Of a stretch of 6,434 nt of DNA, positions 4,689 to 6,434 are shown one piece after another. The stretch's first letter is position 1, and each line of letters opens with the position of its first letter. Source of the DNA: Clostridiales bacterium UBA6114 (GTDB taxonomy: Bacteria; Bacillota; Clostridia; Oscillospirales; Butyricicoccaceae); NCBI GenBank assembly GCA_002423435.1, contig DIWE01000001.1, positions 1 to 6,434 of the forward strand. Reading direction: 5' to 3'. The notes beneath the pieces were generated by a model. It had not been told where the DNA came from. It saw only the letters and a list, made by a program, of their open reading frames with translations, and ran no database searches. A program made the position numbers and the translations under genes.

Positions 4689-4727
4689 CCCTCCGGGAAA
4701 ACCCATACGGAGGGCACGCGCAGCGCG
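4689..4727. repeat. Two small GC-rich hairpins between rbr and its terminator
   Basis: CCCTCCG/CGGAGGG (4689-4695/4708-4714) and CGCG-CAG-CGCG (4717-4727) start 2 bases after the rbr stop. Neither has a T tract. They may stabilise or process the 3' end of the perR-rbr mRNA. Confidence 0.45.
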
Positions 4728-4729
4728 AA

Positions 4730-4774
4730 GGGTGCCGTAAAATGCATGGGTATGCATTTTACGGCACCCCTTTT
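4730..4774 (+). terminator. perR-rbr terminator with perfect 18-bp stem
   Basis: A perfect 18-bp stem (4730-4747/4752-4769) with loop GGGT and outer arm GGGTGCCGTAAAATGCAT is followed by CTTTT. The T tract is short but the stem is very stable. An in-frame ATG inside the stem (4746) is not a translation start. Confidence 0.8.
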
Positions 4775-4802
4775 GCTAAAAAGGCGCCGTTTCAGGCGAC
4801 GC

Positions 4803-4831
4803 TTGCCGCGATTTCTTAATTATGGTAAAAT
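4803..4831 (+). promoter_or_regulatory. Promoter of the DtxR-family regulator and mnmA
   Basis: TTGCCG (4803-4808), 17 nt, TAAAAT (4826-4831). The 12 bases ATGGTAAAATGA around the -10 are identical to those around the proS -10 (2109-2120). No obvious palindromic metal-repressor operator is seen. Confidence 0.6.
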
Positions 4832-4883
4832 GAGATACAAATGTAAAAGCAACAGAATGAGAGCATGTTTTTTGGAGGCTTTT

Positions 4884-5279
4884 ATGAAAATACAGGAGTC
4901 GGGCGAAGATTACCTTGAAACGATTTTGCTTTTAAAGAATAAGAACGGGTATGTACGCTCCATCGATGTCGCCAATGAGCTCGGCTATACAAAGCCGAGC
5001 ATCAGCCGGGCGATGGGCATCCTGAAGGAAGCCGGCTATATCACGGTCGGCGGGAAAGGGCATATTGCCTTTACGGAGGAAGGCCGGAAAAAGGCCAACG
5101 AGGTATACGAGCGCCATCGTCTGATTACCGAGTTTTTGGTTGAGCGTCTGGGTGTCAGCGAGGAAACGGCGGGTAAGGATGCCTGCCGCATAGAACACGT
5201 CATAAGCCAGGAGACCTTTGACAGCATTAAAAACTCCGTGCAAAGCGACCGCAAGGAGCCGGAAACGAGCATGGAATGA
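4884..5279 (+). CDS. DtxR/MntR-family metal-dependent repressor, SH3-less
   Basis: A 131-residue metalloregulator that binds DNA as a dimer when loaded with Mn(II) or Fe(II). The winged helix spans about 7-65 (YVRSIDVANELGYTKPSISR, 23-42, holds the recognition helix) and the dimerisation/metal domain about 70-120. Ligand positions aligned to B. subtilis MntR (D8, E11, H77, E99, E102, H103) are D9, E12, H78, C101, E104 and H105. The cysteine in place of E99 is what iron-sensing DtxR/IdeR have (C102), while D9 is the manganese-type residue, so metal choice cannot be read off. The C-terminal SH3-like domain of DtxR is absent, as in MntR. The start at 4884 has GGAGG 5 nt upstream; the longer frame from 4746 begins inside the rbr terminator. 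It probably forms an operon with mnmA, 53 nt downstream. Its targets, probably metal transporters, are not in the window. Confidence 0.88.
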   Translation: MKIQESGEDYLETILLLKNKNGYVRSIDVANELGYTKPSISRAMGILKEAGYITVGGKGHIAFTEEGRKKANEVYERHRLITEFLVERLGVSEETAGKDACRIEHVISQETFDSIKNSVQSDRKEPETSME

Positions 5280-5332
5280 GAAATCCTGAGAAAAATCCAT
5301 ATAATATTCGTAAGAACCGCTGGAGTGCTGTA

Positions 5333-6412
5333 ATGAATAACAAAGTCATGGTCGCGATGAGCGGCGGCGTCGACAGCTCGGTTGCGGCGGCCCTGTTAAA
5401 AGAGCGGGGCTATGACGTGATCGGCGTTACGTTGAAGCTTTTCGGGAATGAGGATATCGGAATAGAGGAGCAGACGAGAACCTGCTGCGCGTTAAGCGAC
5501 GTCGAGGACGCAAGGCGCGTTGCCTTTCGGCTTGATTTCCCTCATTATGTTTTCAATTTCGGGGACAGGTTCAAGGCGCAGGTGATAAAACGCTTTGTCG
5601 AAAGCTATCTCGACGGCCGGACGCCGAATCCCTGCATCGACTGCAACCGTTATATCAAATTCGACGAGCTGTTAAACCGGGCGGTTTCGGTCGGCTGCGA
5701 TTTTATCGCCACGGGGCATTACGCCATATCCGGGTATGACGAGAAAAGCGGCCGGTATCTGCTTTCAAAATCAGCGGACCGTTCAAAGGACCAGACATAT
5801 GTGTTATACAATATGACGCAGGAGCAGCTTAAAAGGACGCTTTTCCCGCTTGGCAGGCTTGACAAAACGACGGTGAGAAAAATGGCGGAGGAAAAGGGGC
5901 TTAAAAACGCCGATAAACCGGACAGCCAGGACATCTGCTTTGTAAAAAACGGGGATTACGCCTCCTTTATCGAGGACTACACGGGCAAGCAGGTAAAAAG
6001 CGGGGACTTTATCGATAAAAACGGAAATGTACTCGGACGGCATAAGGGAATGATCCATTACACCGTCGGCCAGCGGAAGGGGCTTGGGCTTTCTTTTGGC
6101 AAGCCGATGTACGTTGTGGCAAAGGATACGGAAAAAAATACGGTCACGCTGGGCGCGGAGGAGGAGCTTTTTTCAAAAAGCCTTGTCGCATCGGACGTAA
6201 ACCTGATCTCGCTCGAGCGCCTGGAAGCGCCGATGAAAGTTACGGCGAAGACAAGGTACTCGCAGAGGGAGCAGCCGGCCGTTATCCATCCGATGGACGC
6301 AGGCAAGGTTTTCGTCGAGTTCGAAAAGCCTCAGAGAGCCGTCACACCCGGGCAGGCCGTCGTATTTTACGACGGGGATACCGTTGTCGGCGGGGGCACC
6401 ATCGAAGAATAA
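5333..6412 (+). CDS. mnmA: tRNA-specific 2-thiouridylase MnmA
   Basis: Makes 2-thiouridine at wobble position 34 of tRNA-Lys, tRNA-Glu and tRNA-Gln, using ATP to adenylate the base and a relayed persulfide sulfur. The 359-residue product is the normal family length. The PP-loop is SGGVDSS (10-16). The catalytic cysteines are C101 (TPNPCIDCN) and C202 (SQDICFV), matching E. coli C102 and C199. GHYA (128-131), KDQTYVLY (152-159) and HYTVGQRKGLG are further family blocks, and the C-terminal beta-barrel is complete (to GGGTIEE). The ATG at 5333 has GGAG at 5322-5325, 7 nt upstream. The in-frame ATG at 5276, which overlaps the upstream stop as ATGA, would add 19 atypical residues and has no good binding site. 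Translation follows the DtxR-family gene; a lone TATAAT at 5300-5305 lacks a -35. Confidence 0.96.
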   Translation: MNNKVMVAMSGGVDSSVAAALLKERGYDVIGVTLKLFGNEDIGIEEQTRTCCALSDVEDARRVAFRLDFPHYVFNFGDRFKAQVIKRFVESYLDGRTPNPCIDCNRYIKFDELLNRAVSVGCDFIATGHYAISGYDEKSGRYLLSKSADRSKDQTYVLYNMTQEQLKRTLFPLGRLDKTTVRKMAEEKGLKNADKPDSQDICFVKNGDYASFIEDYTGKQVKSGDFIDKNGNVLGRHKGMIHYTVGQRKGLGLSFGKPMYVVAKDTEKNTVTLGAEEELFSKSLVASDVNLISLERLEAPMKVTAKTRYSQREQPAVIHPMDAGKVFVEFEKPQRAVTPGQAVVFYDGDTVVGGGTIEE

Positions 6413-6426
6413 ATCGAGGAAAAGTA

Positions 6427-6434
6427 TGGCGCGG
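6427..6434 (+). CDS. Start of a further gene, truncated by the window edge
   Basis: ATG at 6427 follows GAGGA (6416-6420) with 6-nt spacing, 14 bases after the mnmA stop. This suggests the first codons (Met-Ala-Arg) of another gene in the same operon. Only about three codons are visible, so nothing can be said about the product. Confidence 0.45.

Noticed and set aside
4746..4883. Longer N-terminus for the DtxR-family gene
   Set aside because: It would begin inside the rbr terminator stem and before the predicted promoter; the GGAGG-preceded ATG at 4884 fits the family.
5276..5332. ATGA-overlap start for mnmA
   Set aside because: It adds 19 residues not found in the family and has no good Shine-Dalgarno; ATG 5333 has GGAG and begins the standard N-terminus.

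Overview
The window looks like chromosomal DNA from a strictly anaerobic Gram-positive bacterium of the class Clostridia, probably close to the Oscillospiraceae/Ruminococcaceae. That placement is a judgement from gene content and protein style: a PerR-like repressor with rubrerythrin, a DtxR-type metal repressor with an 'ACRIEH' metal motif, a short ProS without the editing insertion, G-rich Shine-Dalgarno sites and some TTG starts. No rRNA or marker gene was available to test it.

Layout. Positions 1-190 hold the right part of an array of unrelated perfect hairpins ending in a 12-base core, ACTTTGTCTACA. A complete-looking IS200-type element (about 188-858, tnpA on the minus strand) follows directly and appears to split this array from its terminal hairpin at 896-933. 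Next is a small divergent pair missed by length-limited gene calling: a 55-residue ribbon-helix-helix protein on the minus strand (936-1103, TTG start) and a 56-residue four-cysteine protein on the plus strand (1231-1401). They share a compact back-to-back promoter region. A second, complete hairpin array (1412-1661) lies between the ends of two convergent genes; it is bounded by a 16-bp terminal inverted repeat and carries the same core twice, in opposite orientations. A small Cna-B/transthyretin-like protein (1703-2011, minus, TTG start) follows.

From 2089 on the DNA is ordinary housekeeping and stress sequence, all on the plus strand: proS, a perR-like gene with rubrerythrin (peroxide defence operon), a DtxR/MntR-family regulator, mnmA (tRNA 2-thiouridylase), and the first codons of another gene at the right edge.

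The genes do not form one pathway. The Fur-family regulator very probably controls itself and rubrerythrin in response to peroxide. The DtxR-family protein probably senses Mn or Fe. ProS and MnmA serve translation. The part that ordinary annotation does not explain is the left third, where two modular palindrome arrays share a core but not their hairpins and sit at the 3' ends of small genes. One appears to be interrupted by an IS200 element whose mRNA leader has its own regulatory fold.
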